Positions 1 to 8,153 of a stretch of 64,000 bases of DNA are shown here, in pieces. Positions within the stretch are counted from its first letter, which is position 1. Each line of letters begins with the position of its first letter. The translations under genes and the position numbers were made by a program. Origin of the DNA: CAIKZJ01 sp041675325 (GTDB lineage Bacteria; Bacteroidota; Ignavibacteria; Tepidaquicellales; Tepidaquicellaceae); NCBI GenBank assembly GCA_041675325.1, contig JBAYUG010000003.1:1-64000 (forward strand). The letters are read 5' to 3'. A model generated the notes under the pieces. The model worked only from the letters and a program-made list of their open reading frames with translations, was not told the DNA's origin and did no database searches.

Positions 1-558
1 AAAAGCTGAATCAACGTATGCCTTGCTTCCATAAAGTCCCCGCTCTTCTTCATCCCAGAGAGCAAATACTATCGTGTATTCAGTAGGGAAGTTTTTTAAT
101 ATACGTGCAGCCTCAAGTACACCGACAGTTCCCGATGCATTGTCGTCTGCTCCAGGAGCTAATGAACCTGAAGGCATATCATCGTAGTGACCTCCGATTA
201 TATAATACTGGTTAGGATATTTTGTGCCGAGCTTTGTTGCCAGTACGTTTACACTCGTAGCGCTGTTATTCTGGTATCTCGGTGAATAGCCGTATGACAG
301 CAGCAATTCAAAAATGTACTGTGCTGCCTTTGGATTGTGGACACTATTGTAATGTCTTGAGGCAATCGTGTAAGGCGAGCCTCCGATGATACATGTTGTA
401 TCGCCGCTGAGCTGGCGGTCAAGCAGACCAACGCTTTGGGTTGTGATAAGATTTATAAGGGAGTCAATTTTTGGACTGTATCCAATTTGTGCATTCACAG
501 AAAATGAAATAAGTGTAATTAATAACACTGCTAATAGGGGAATACGTAATGATTTCAT
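1..558 (-). CDS. M28-family zinc metallopeptidase, secreted; C-terminus cut off by window edge
   Basis: Secreted aminopeptidase-like hydrolase of family M28; only the first 186 codons lie in the window. The ATG at 558 opens a signal peptide (MKSLRIPLLAVLL..., likely cleavage after Ala23 in SVNAQ). Metal-site residues visible are His124 in GGHYDD, Asp138 in GADDNASG and Glu170/Glu171 in WDEEERG, the pattern expected for a co-catalytic di-zinc site; the later ligands lie beyond the edge. The Ala-Pro-Gly-Ala-Asp-Asp stretch is typical of the family. Substrate cannot be told. It is divergent from the small secreted protein at 827. Family is secure, exact role is not. Confidence 0.9.
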   Translation of the reverse strand, partial: MKSLRIPLLAVLLITLISFSVNAQIGYSPKIDSLINLITTQSVGLLDRQLSGDTTCIIGGSPYTIASRHYNSVHNPKAAQYIFELLLSYGYSPRYQNNSATSVNVLATKLGTKYPNQYYIIGGHYDDMPSGSLAPGADDNASGTVGVLEAARILKNFPTEYTIVFALWDEEERGLYGSKAYVDSAF

Positions 559-826
559 GATTATTAGTTTATTTAATATCTTCAAAAATAACTTTATTAA
601 TCTAATTTTAAAAGTACAATACGAATCCAAAAATCAACTGTTTTATTTATTTAGTTCCGTAGTCCTGACTGCCAAGGGCATGAACGATATATCAAATCAA
701 TTTCGGGAACAAAAATTCAATATTTGAGTTTATACGTCAATAACAGTATAAAACTGTAACTTTTTGCGAATATCTTGTGTTTTAAGAATAAATCTTGAAT
801 TATTTCACTAAATTAAAATAATAACT

Positions 827-1183
827 ATGAAAAAAACCACATTTCTATTTTTGCTCTTTGCAGCAATTTTTGCTTTAAACACTAGCGTTAAAGCTCAGTC
901 TTATTTCACGTATGATGGAAGCGAGTTTTCCGTACTTTTAACTTGTGACGATGCCAATACGTATGTTACTGCAGTGCAGTTCTCAACTGGCGGCAAGTGG
1001 GTTGATTTTGCTATTGTTGATTACAGCAATCTTGAGGATGTTGAAGGTGGTGGGTTTGTTTACACTTGTCAGGATGGTAAAGGAGTCAAATTTCTTGTCG
1101 ATTATTACCGTACACAGGACTATATAAAAGTTACAAACCTTGAACTTGGAACTGAATGGACCCTCTACAGAAGGTCAGAATAA
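827..1183 (+). CDS. Small secreted protein of unknown function (118 aa)
   Basis: Not recognised. Residues 1-24 are a clear signal peptide ending VKA-Q, leaving a ~94-residue mature protein rich in beta-forming residues with two cysteines (Cys40, Cys81) that could form one disulfide. The mature part is acidic and ends TEWTLYRRSE. No sorting domain or lipobox. A strong terminator follows 20 bp after the stop, so it is probably a monocistronic gene. The start is supported by the signal peptide beginning right at MKKTT and an A-rich upstream stretch. A periplasmic or exported small beta protein is the most that can be inferred. Confidence 0.75.
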   Translation: MKKTTFLFLLFAAIFALNTSVKAQSYFTYDGSEFSVLLTCDDANTYVTAVQFSTGGKWVDFAIVDYSNLEDVEGGGFVYTCQDGKGVKFLVDYYRTQDYIKVTNLELGTEWTLYRRSE

Positions 1184-1203
1184 AGCTTTTTTACATTTTT
1201 TAG

Positions 1204-1233
1204 GGCTTAATCCTCAGGATTAAGCCTTTTTTT
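1204..1233 (+). terminator. Rho-independent terminator after the small secreted protein gene
   Basis: Perfect 10-bp stem GGCTTAATCC / GGATTAAGCC with a 3-nt loop, followed directly by seven T. It lies 20 bp past the stop at 1183. Confidence 0.92.
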
Positions 1234-1277
1234 ATTGTAATAGGGAAACATTTAGAGTTTTAAATCGTTTATATTAT

Positions 1278-2567
1278 ATGGGATTATCTCAAAGAATCAT
1301 ATTTTTTACCGTAGTCTTTTCCGTTTTATTCTTACTTCAGCTTGTTGTTTATAAAACATTCAGAAAATATCTGTTAAGAAAAAATCTGGACATAAAGACA
1401 GTCAACTATCTATCAAGGGCACCATTTCTGTATTTTAATTTACCGTTTATTATACAGATTCTGAAATCATTTGATTTGTTCATGCCTCCTGAATGGATGG
1501 ATGAAGTTATAATAAAACCCTTCTTCGTATTTCAGTCAGCTATTTTTTTCATCGGACTTTTTCTGTTAGCAGGAAAGATTATGAAGCTGCCGTTTATTAT
1601 CGGTGACTTTCTGCTTAAAAGAATTAATTTTATTAAGGAAAAATATCAACACTTTAGAAATAAAAAGAAGGTTGTTAAGTTTGACGAGTCAAGACGAAAA
1701 TTTATTACTGCTTCGACAACGCTCGTCAGCGGCTACGCCTTTGTCGGAGCTGGTGTCGGTGCGATTCAAAATCATAGTTATGAGATTGAGCATAAGATTA
1801 TCAAAATTAAGGGGCTTCCCACTGAACAGAGGGGCACTACCGCAGTTTTGATTAGTGATATACATAGCGGTCCTTACATGGATTATGAGCAGATGAAAGA
1901 ATATGTAGATGTTATTAATGATTTAAATCCTGACTTGATTCTTATTCCCGGAGATCTAACTAATTCTCAAAGAAACGAAGCCGCACCTTTCGCAAAAGCA
2001 TTCAGAAACCTTAAAGCAAAACACGGTGTCTATGCTACATTAGGTAACCATGATTACTTTAATGATGTTGAATATATTAATGATGTTGTTAAAAATGAAA
2101 CCTCTATAAAAATGCTCAGGAATGAAGCACTACTGCTCGATATTAACGGCAAGCCGTTCAGCCTGATGGGCACTGAGGATACGCGTGACAGCGGCGGCAG
2201 GTCGAATCCCGTCGTTGCAAAGTATATAACCCAGACAGTAAACCTTGCAAACGAACAGTTCAAACAGAATAACATCGATCCGGATTCTGTACCGAAAATA
2301 TTGTTAGCACATAAACCATATCTCTTTGATGATGTGAGCGACCTAAATTTTGACCTGATGCTTAGCGGGCACACACACGGCGGACAGGTAGTTTTCGTTA
2401 AATTCGGTGATTTGAATTTATCCTTTGCAGCAGCAGCTCATAAGTACATTAGTGGTTTGTACGAAAATAACGGCAAGTACCTTTACGTTTCACGCGGCAT
2501 CGGAACTGTAGGACTTCCCATAAGATTTAATTGTCCGCCCGAAATCACAAAGTTCACTTTCGTGTAA
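1278..2567 (+). CDS. Membrane-anchored metallophosphoesterase (YkuE/YaeI-like)
   Basis: Calcineurin-like phosphoesterase. Hydrophobic segments occupy about residues 5-25 and 85-105. A basic stretch follows, then SRRKFI at ~138 leading into a small-residue hydrophobic segment, then the catalytic domain: SDIH (~193), PGDLTNS (~225), LGNHDY (~255), AHKP (~342) and SGHTHGG (~364), the full metal-binding set of the family. YkuE/YaeI relatives act on the outer face of the membrane, sometimes on UDP-diacylglucosamine-like or phospholipid substrates; that role is only family inference. The internal RR motif looks like a twin-arginine signal placed after ordinary membrane helices. It stands alone between a terminator and a repeat-filled gap. 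Confidence 0.88.
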   Translation: MGLSQRIIFFTVVFSVLFLLQLVVYKTFRKYLLRKNLDIKTVNYLSRAPFLYFNLPFIIQILKSFDLFMPPEWMDEVIIKPFFVFQSAIFFIGLFLLAGKIMKLPFIIGDFLLKRINFIKEKYQHFRNKKKVVKFDESRRKFITASTTLVSGYAFVGAGVGAIQNHSYEIEHKIIKIKGLPTEQRGTTAVLISDIHSGPYMDYEQMKEYVDVINDLNPDLILIPGDLTNSQRNEAAPFAKAFRNLKAKHGVYATLGNHDYFNDVEYINDVVKNETSIKMLRNEALLLDINGKPFSLMGTEDTRDSGGRSNPVVAKYITQTVNLANEQFKQNNIDPDSVPKILLAHKPYLFDDVSDLNFDLMLSGHTHGGQVVFVKFGDLNLSFAAAAHKYISGLYENNGKYLYVSRGIGTVGLPIRFNCPPEITKFTFV

Positions 2568-2991
2568 TACTATTATTCCGTCTAATCATGTTCTGTCATT
2601 CCTGTGGAAATCTTAGATGCGACTTAGCGTACAGGAATCCAAGTAATCATAATTAAATCTTTAAGTCAGCGATTGTTTAAGTTTTCGTAATAATAGATAA
2701 ACTTTAAAGTCAGTGATTGTTTAAGTTTTCAAAAAGAATCCACGGAGTGGATTCCAGGTCTGTAGGAAATTAAACTATTAATTCATACAATGCCGTAGGT
2801 ATTGCATGTTTGTTCGATTGTGCTGTTATACCCCAAAATGTATTAATAAAAATAAACCTTATCAAAATAAAACCTTACTTATTTTCTCTTTTTACCTCGG
2901 GAAGCTTAAAAATTATTAGTGTTTAATCTCTGTGTGCTCCGTTATTCTTCTCTGTGGGCTCTGTGGTAAAGTTTTTATTTGTTTGTTGTTC
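2568..2991. repeat. Gene-free gap filled with short repeat elements
   Basis: No gene seen. It contains a 22-bp direct repeat pair at 2665-2686 and 2709-2730 (GTCAG-C/T-GATTGTTTAAG..., one difference, 44 bp apart). There is a perfect hairpin at 2736-2754 (GAATCCAC/GTGGATTC) and a 7-bp hairpin at 2788-2804 (CAATGCC/GGTATTG with one G-T pair, GTA loop). A CTCTGTG-repeat element at 2928-2967 reads, on the minus strand, as spaced CACAGAG words. Material of this kind is known to me as dispersed intergenic elements in many genomes. Confidence 0.6.
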
Positions 2992-4422
2992 TTACTGCGT
3001 CCTGTTCTTGTTCTTCCTCCTCCAGAACAAATAAAACGGTATCCCAATTAGCACCAGCGAAAGCCCAATCCCAGAGTCTCTTGGGTTTTCAATAATCGTA
3101 ACAACAACCAGCACTACACAAAAAAGTACAAATATAAACGGCAATATAGGATAGCCCGGTACTTTATAAACTCTAACTGCATCCTTCATCTTCTTACGTA
3201 GAATAAACACTCCGAATGCTCCTGCCCCGTAAAATATAAAGCTCGCAAATATGAGCATATCAGTCAGCTGATCGAATGTACCCGAAAGTACTAGAAGGCT
3301 TGCCCAAATTCCCTGTATAATCAACGACAGATGCGGAGTCCGGTACTTGCTGTGATGAGAGCCCGCTGACTTAAAGAACAAATTATCCTTTGCCATTGCA
3401 AAATAAATCCTGGATGATGCAAGTATAGTCCCGTTGGTAGTACCAAATGTAGAGACCATAATCAGCACAGAAATAAAAATAGCACCTCCATATCCGAGAA
3501 ACTTGCGCATCATCTCAATTGCAATAATACTGTGGTCGTTATCCGTTAAGCTGATTATCTCATCGACAGGAAGCACATAAAGAAACGCAGCATTGATTGC
3601 AAGATAAACAATTATTACAAGTGCCACGCCGCCGAATAATGATATCGGTATGTTTCGTTTCGGATTCTTGACCTCTCCTCCCAGATACCCTATGTTGTTC
3701 CAGCCGTCATACGCCCAGAAAGCTGCAAGCATAGCTGCGAACATTGCTCCGAACAGTCCCATAGGTGAACTGTACTTAAATCCCTCTGCTTCAAGAACGG
3801 GAGTAAGGTTTTCTGCTGAACCGCCGCTGATAGAAAAACCAAGAATAATAATAAGAATAATCCCAAGTACTTTGAGTGCTGTAAAGATATTCGTTATCGT
3901 ACCGCCAATTACAACGCCGAAGTAATTCGCACTCGTCAGGAAAATTATTGTCAGTATTGTTAATCCTTTAACACCAAAACTTTGCAGAGGATGAAATATT
4001 CCAAATAGTGTAAACTGTTCATAAACATCTGAAAGGTGCGGAAGCGGAATTACAGCATTCACAGATTCTGCAAACACATAAGCAATAGAAGCTATAGAAG
4101 CCGATTGTATTACTGAAAAACAGCTCCATCCGTATAGAAATGCAAACGCATTACCGTACATCTTCTTGAAGTAAACATACTGCCCTCCGGGTTCTGCGAT
4201 TAGTCCCGCAATCTCAGCATTCGTCGCAGCGCCTATCATTGTTATTATTCCGGGAATGAGCCAGCAGAGAAGTATAAGCCCTGGGGAGCCAAGCTCAGCG
4301 GACATTGGTGCGATTTTCTTGAAGATTCCCGAACCTATCATCGAACTTATTACAATCATCAGCGATGTGAACAATCCTAACCGCGTTAGTAATCCGCTGT
4401 GATGAGTCTCAGTAATCTTCAA
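2992..4422 (-). CDS. APC-superfamily amino acid permease
   Basis: Amino acid transporter of the APC superfamily (L-type/SteT-like), 476 aa with about 12 membrane helices. The first helix carries SSMIGSGIFKK, the glycine-rich unwound TM1 substrate-binding motif; helix 2 has EIAGLIAEPGGQYVY, also typical. YDGWNNIGYLGGEVKNPKRN (about 239-258) matches the conserved TM6 and following loop. Exchange or proton-coupled uptake of neutral amino acids is likely from family knowledge; specificity is not readable. It appears to be a single gene, with repeat-filled gap downstream and a terminator-bearing gap upstream. Confidence 0.9.
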   Translation of the reverse strand: MKITETHHSGLLTRLGLFTSLMIVISSMIGSGIFKKIAPMSAELGSPGLILLCWLIPGIITMIGAATNAEIAGLIAEPGGQYVYFKKMYGNAFAFLYGWSCFSVIQSASIASIAYVFAESVNAVIPLPHLSDVYEQFTLFGIFHPLQSFGVKGLTILTIIFLTSANYFGVVIGGTITNIFTALKVLGIILIIILGFSISGGSAENLTPVLEAEGFKYSSPMGLFGAMFAAMLAAFWAYDGWNNIGYLGGEVKNPKRNIPISLFGGVALVIIVYLAINAAFLYVLPVDEIISLTDNDHSIIAIEMMRKFLGYGGAIFISVLIMVSTFGTTNGTILASSRIYFAMAKDNLFFKSAGSHHSKYRTPHLSLIIQGIWASLLVLSGTFDQLTDMLIFASFIFYGAGAFGVFILRKKMKDAVRVYKVPGYPILPFIFVLFCVVLVVVTIIENPRDSGIGLSLVLIGIPFYLFWRRKNKNRTQ

Positions 4423-4604
4423 TAATAATTAATTAATTTCCTAAAAATAATTCATAAGCATTTTAAATGCAAACTAATAATTATATTGCTCCACAGCACC
4501 ACTATTCCTTTCACATAAAAATGTTTTAACCACTTTTCTCATCTCGTGTTTCTACTGCATGCTTACCTGAAGTATTCAAGGGATTTTCCTCTTTTGTATA
4601 TAAA

Positions 4605-4633
4605 AAATCCCCGACATAAACTATCGAGGATTT
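4605..4633 (-). terminator. Terminator after the T9SS propeller gene
   Basis: Read on the minus strand: AAATCCTCGA, 9-nt loop, TCGGGGATTT, then a T-run. The stem is 10 bp with one G-U pair and lies 63 bp beyond the stop of the gene ending at 4697. Confidence 0.75.
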
Positions 4634-4696
4634 CACATTTTAGCTTCGTAAATACTATAATTAAACGACAATAAATCAACCGGTAACAACTATCAA

Positions 4697-6763
4697 CTAT
4701 CTTACCAAAACCATCCTTTTCGTCTCTGTATAATCTCCCGAAATCATCCTGTAAAAATAAACACCGCTCGAAAGATTGCTTCCGTCAAATGCCGTCTCAT
4801 ACGTTCCGGGCTGCATTCTCTCATTCACAAGCGTCTGCACCTCTCTTCCGCCATTATCATACACCTTTATTAATACATCACTGTTACCTCTCACCTGGAA
4901 CCTGATTACTGTACTCGGATTAAACGGATTCGGATAGTTCTGCTCCAGTGAATACTTCTCTGGTATTACCGTCGATATATTCTTCACGCTTATAATATCT
5001 GTCAGTTGTCTTCTCCATGCACCGTAAGTAGATCCTCCCATAAAAATATAATTATCTGAAAGAAGGATCTCGCCAAAAAGGGGGACAGGTAATCCCTGGT
5101 TTCTGTTATACCAGTTAGCACCATTGTTGTTTGTCATGTAAACTCCCGTATCATACGTGCTTACAAAAAGGTAACTCCCGTAAGCAGCCAAATCATACAC
5201 TTGTTTTTCGTTCAATCCAATCGATGTCCAGTTCTGTCCGTTGTTAGATGACATTATGACACCTGCTCCATACAATCCTCCTCCATAAATATTGTTTCCT
5301 GAAATTTCGAGTTTTTGAACATTCCCTGTATATACTGTCATCCAGTTGTTACCATAATTTGTAGAGCGCAAGATGTTCGAAGACGTTGTTATATAAACAT
5401 CGTTAGCATTCATGAATTCCACGTCCCATACTCCTTCATTGTACAATGCAGAAGAATATACTGTCATGAAAGTATTTCCCGAGTCATTGGAACGGTTCAA
5501 TCCATAATTCCCATTTTTATTATACAACCCTATATAAAAAATCGAATCTTTAGCCTTTATCACATTTATATGCCTATTCCCCGTATTATATCTGTAAATC
5601 CATTCATCTCCGTTGTTCGTTGAATAATAAATTCCGTTTTGTGTTAGATTATTATTTGTATATGCAGCATATATATTCGTTCCTAGACTTGTTAAGTCTT
5701 TGATTATTAGGTAAGGCAAACCGTTATTCACCGCATACCAGCTGTTGCCGTTGTTTGTTGACCTGTAAACACCTCTGCCCGATGTATATAATATTGAACC
5801 TGCTTTTGCTAAATCACTGGATTGTTCTGTTAAATATCCTACAGCATCCCATATAGTTCCTCCGTTCGATGATAGAAATATTCCTTCCGCAGAACCTGCA
5901 ACTAAATTACTGCCGGAACTTGCCAGTGTCTTTACAGTCTGATTTTTGATATCAGGCAATGCCGTCCATGATACACCTGAATTGGATGAGCGGTAAACTC
6001 CCGAGTTCGTCCCTGCATATAAGTACGATGAGTTTAACATTAATGAATAAACCCCAATGTTCAACAGCCCCGCAGAAATCCATGATGCACTGTTGTTCGT
6101 TGATTTGTATATTCCATCAGCACCGTTAAGTGCTGAAGCGCCGGCATAAATCGTCGTACCTGAAAGTAACAAGGCGTTCACATTCTGATTTATCAATCCG
6201 AAATTCGCAGTAGAAAAACTTGCTCCGTTATCCGTTGATTTGAATACACCACCGCCAAATGTTCCCGCAAACATAGTCCCATTATACATTAACAGCGATG
6301 TTATATTCGGATTTGTAATATTGTATCCCGTCCCATACCATGAAGCACCGTTATCGCTTGTTACGAACAATCCGCCCGTCGTTCCTGCATATAGATTTTG
6401 ATCTAAGCTTAAAAAAGTATTAACCGTTGAATTGTAAAGCCCGCTGTTTACTGCAAACCATGTAGAGCCGGTGTTTGTGCTCAGAAATACTCCCCCGTTA
6501 GTTCCAAGGAAATAGTTTGTGCCTCTTTGTATATAACAGTTTATGACGCTGTTAGTGAGTCCTACACTGCTCGCGTTTGTCCACGTTATCCCGTTGTTTC
6601 CGGACATCATTACGTTGTTACCTTCCGTACCCGCATAAAGTACAGAACTCGGGGAAAAGAAACATTTTACATTACCACCGTAAGGTCCGTTTGAAGGAAG
6701 CCACTGAGATTTCAAAGTGGTTGTAAACGCAAGAATTATTAAGAGGTAAATTAGCTTTTTCAT
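4697..6763 (-). CDS. Exported BNR/Asp-box beta-propeller protein with T9SS sorting domain
   Basis: Extracellular repeat protein of 688 aa. A reading frame extends further upstream, but the ATG at 6763 is chosen because MKKLIYLLII... begins a textbook signal peptide ending LKSQ. The body is about a dozen copies of a ~40-residue unit of the type (Y/F)AGT-GG-VF-STNNG-SW, the Asp-box/sialidase-like blade pattern. The last ~85 residues are a T9SS type A sorting domain: EQNYPNPFNPST (linker start), VQTLVNE, and SSGVYFYRMISGD ending KRMVLVR. That domain is known to direct proteins across the outer membrane and be cleaved. No catalytic residues are recognisable; an adhesive or surface role is a guess. 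It is homologous to the truncated protein at 62708. Confidence 0.88.
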   Translation of the reverse strand: MKKLIYLLIILAFTTTLKSQWLPSNGPYGGNVKCFFSPSSVLYAGTEGNNVMMSGNNGITWTNASSVGLTNSVINCYIQRGTNYFLGTNGGVFLSTNTGSTWFAVNSGLYNSTVNTFLSLDQNLYAGTTGGLFVTSDNGASWYGTGYNITNPNITSLLMYNGTMFAGTFGGGVFKSTDNGASFSTANFGLINQNVNALLLSGTTIYAGASALNGADGIYKSTNNSASWISAGLLNIGVYSLMLNSSYLYAGTNSGVYRSSNSGVSWTALPDIKNQTVKTLASSGSNLVAGSAEGIFLSSNGGTIWDAVGYLTEQSSDLAKAGSILYTSGRGVYRSTNNGNSWYAVNNGLPYLIIKDLTSLGTNIYAAYTNNNLTQNGIYYSTNNGDEWIYRYNTGNRHINVIKAKDSIFYIGLYNKNGNYGLNRSNDSGNTFMTVYSSALYNEGVWDVEFMNANDVYITTSSNILRSTNYGNNWMTVYTGNVQKLEISGNNIYGGGLYGAGVIMSSNNGQNWTSIGLNEKQVYDLAAYGSYLFVSTYDTGVYMTNNNGANWYNRNQGLPVPLFGEILLSDNYIFMGGSTYGAWRRQLTDIISVKNISTVIPEKYSLEQNYPNPFNPSTVIRFQVRGNSDVLIKVYDNGGREVQTLVNERMQPGTYETAFDGSNLSSGVYFYRMISGDYTETKRMVLVR

Positions 6764-6980
6764 TTTTATTAAATCTATATTTGAGAGTAGTTTGGAATTG
6801 TCCTGTAAAAAGACCGATTTTTCTGAATGCTGTTTCATATGTAACAGATTACAATTGTTTGGGGAAAATCATTTAATTAAGTAAAATTAATCTAACTTTA
6901 CTTAATATTCAAACTATAATTAAATCCTATAGCTTCTATCTTTATAAATATTATGCTCTATCAGTGAGAATCATAATAAT

Positions 6981-7033
6981 TCAGCTCTTATCAGTGTGCC
7001 ATTTCTTTCATAATAAATCAGCCCTTATCAGCG
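6981..7033. repeat. Imperfect direct repeat pair in the gap upstream of the propeller gene
   Basis: TCAGCTCTTATCAGTG at 6981 and TCAGCCCTTATCAGCG at 7018, 37 bp apart, each preceded by ATAAT/ATAAA. The word TATCAGTG also occurs at 6959. It lies just downstream of the pfkA stop on the minus strand. Function unknown. Confidence 0.5.
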
Positions 7034-7043
7034 TGACAATGTT

Positions 7044-8075
7044 CTACTTAAAAAATACCTGTGCCGCCTTGTATATATCCGGGTCAACCGTCTTCAGTTT
7101 TCCTATAGCATCCGCAATCGGTATATCCACAATCTTTGCACCCTGCACAGCACACATCCTTCCGAACTTTTTCTGTTCAGCCATTTCAACTGCATATATC
7201 CCAAACCTTGTTCCAAGCATCCTGTCAAATGCTGTCGGTACTCCTCCGCGCTGTACATGACCAAGTATAGTAGTCCGTGTTTCAAAACCGGACAGTTTCT
7301 CGATTTCGTTTGCAAGGTAATGACTTATGCCTCCGAGTCTCGCTCTTCCGAATTCATCGATTTTTTTATCTTCTTCGTGTACCTTAAATTCTTCCAATAA
7401 AAACTCAGCACCCTCTGCTACTACTATTATCGAAAACTGTTTTCCCTTTGCGTATCTGTTTTTAAGAACTTCTATTATTTCATTAACAGTAATTTTATGT
7501 TCTGGTATAACTATTACGTCAGCACCTCCAGCCATACCTGAATACAATGCTATCCAGCCTGCATGCCTTCCCATTACTTCAAGAACCATTATTCTATGAT
7601 GTGATTCTGCTGTCGTATGAAGCCTGTCAATTGCGTCTGTTGCAATTTGTACTGCTGTATCAAAACCAAATGTGTAATCCGTTCCGCTTATATCGTTGTC
7701 AATCGTTTTCGGAACTCCTATCACGTTTATCCCAAGGTTGTGTGCAAGCTGTGCAATGTGCATCGAGCCTTCACCGCCTATCGTAATTAACGCATCAAAC
7801 CCCGCATTGTTTATTCTGTTCTGTAATGTTAATTCACCCTTTTCCTCTTCAAACGGACTGAATCGTGATGTACCAAGTATCGTACCGCCCCTGTTTACAA
7901 TACCTGCAACGGTTTTCGTGTTTAACGGCATATATGATTGAAGAAATAATCCCTTCCAACCGTTTAAAATTCCTACTACTTCGTAATTTAGGTCTAAGCC
8001 TTTGCGTGTTATTGCGCGTATTACTGCATTTAGTCCTGGGCAGTCGCCTCCTGATGTAAGTACTCCGATTTTCAT
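7044..8075 (-). CDS. pfkA: 6-phosphofructokinase, probably ATP-dependent (group III type)
   Basis: Phosphorylates fructose 6-phosphate to the 1,6-bisphosphate in glycolysis. 343 aa. The N-terminal GVLTSGGDCPGLNAVIR nucleotide loop is followed by TIGGEGS (~100), PKTIDND (~124, catalytic Asp), MGRHAGW (~169) and GHVQRGG near the C-terminal third. In E. coli numbering the donor-specificity positions are Gly104 and Gly124 for ATP enzymes and Asp104/Lys124 for PPi enzymes. This protein has Gly (GGEGS) and Lys (PKTIDND), the mixed pattern of group III ATP-using enzymes. The gene lies just downstream of a second PFK on the same strand, separated by a terminator. Confidence 0.9.
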   Translation of the reverse strand: MKIGVLTSGGDCPGLNAVIRAITRKGLDLNYEVVGILNGWKGLFLQSYMPLNTKTVAGIVNRGGTILGTSRFSPFEEEKGELTLQNRINNAGFDALITIGGEGSMHIAQLAHNLGINVIGVPKTIDNDISGTDYTFGFDTAVQIATDAIDRLHTTAESHHRIMVLEVMGRHAGWIALYSGMAGGADVIVIPEHKITVNEIIEVLKNRYAKGKQFSIIVVAEGAEFLLEEFKVHEEDKKIDEFGRARLGGISHYLANEIEKLSGFETRTTILGHVQRGGVPTAFDRMLGTRFGIYAVEMAEQKKFGRMCAVQGAKIVDIPIADAIGKLKTVDPDIYKAAQVFFK

Positions 8076-8111
8076 CTGTTCTCCTTTTGTACTAATCGAT
8101 TATATTTAACG

Positions 8112-8138
8112 AAAAAGCCCACAGTTATTTCTGTGGGC
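8112..8138 (-). terminator. Terminator between the two phosphofructokinase genes
   Basis: Minus-strand reading GCCCACAG, 6-nt loop, CTGTGGGC, then TTTTT. The perfect 8-bp stem lies 16 bp past the stop of the upstream PFK gene, so pfkA should have its own promoter in the remaining ~35 bp. Confidence 0.88.
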
Positions 8139-8153
8139 TCTGTTGTTTACTTC

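Noticed and set aside
386..727. 113-aa plus-strand frame
   Set aside because: Overlaps the opposite-strand M28 peptidase start and reads through AT-rich gap; composition unlike a protein.
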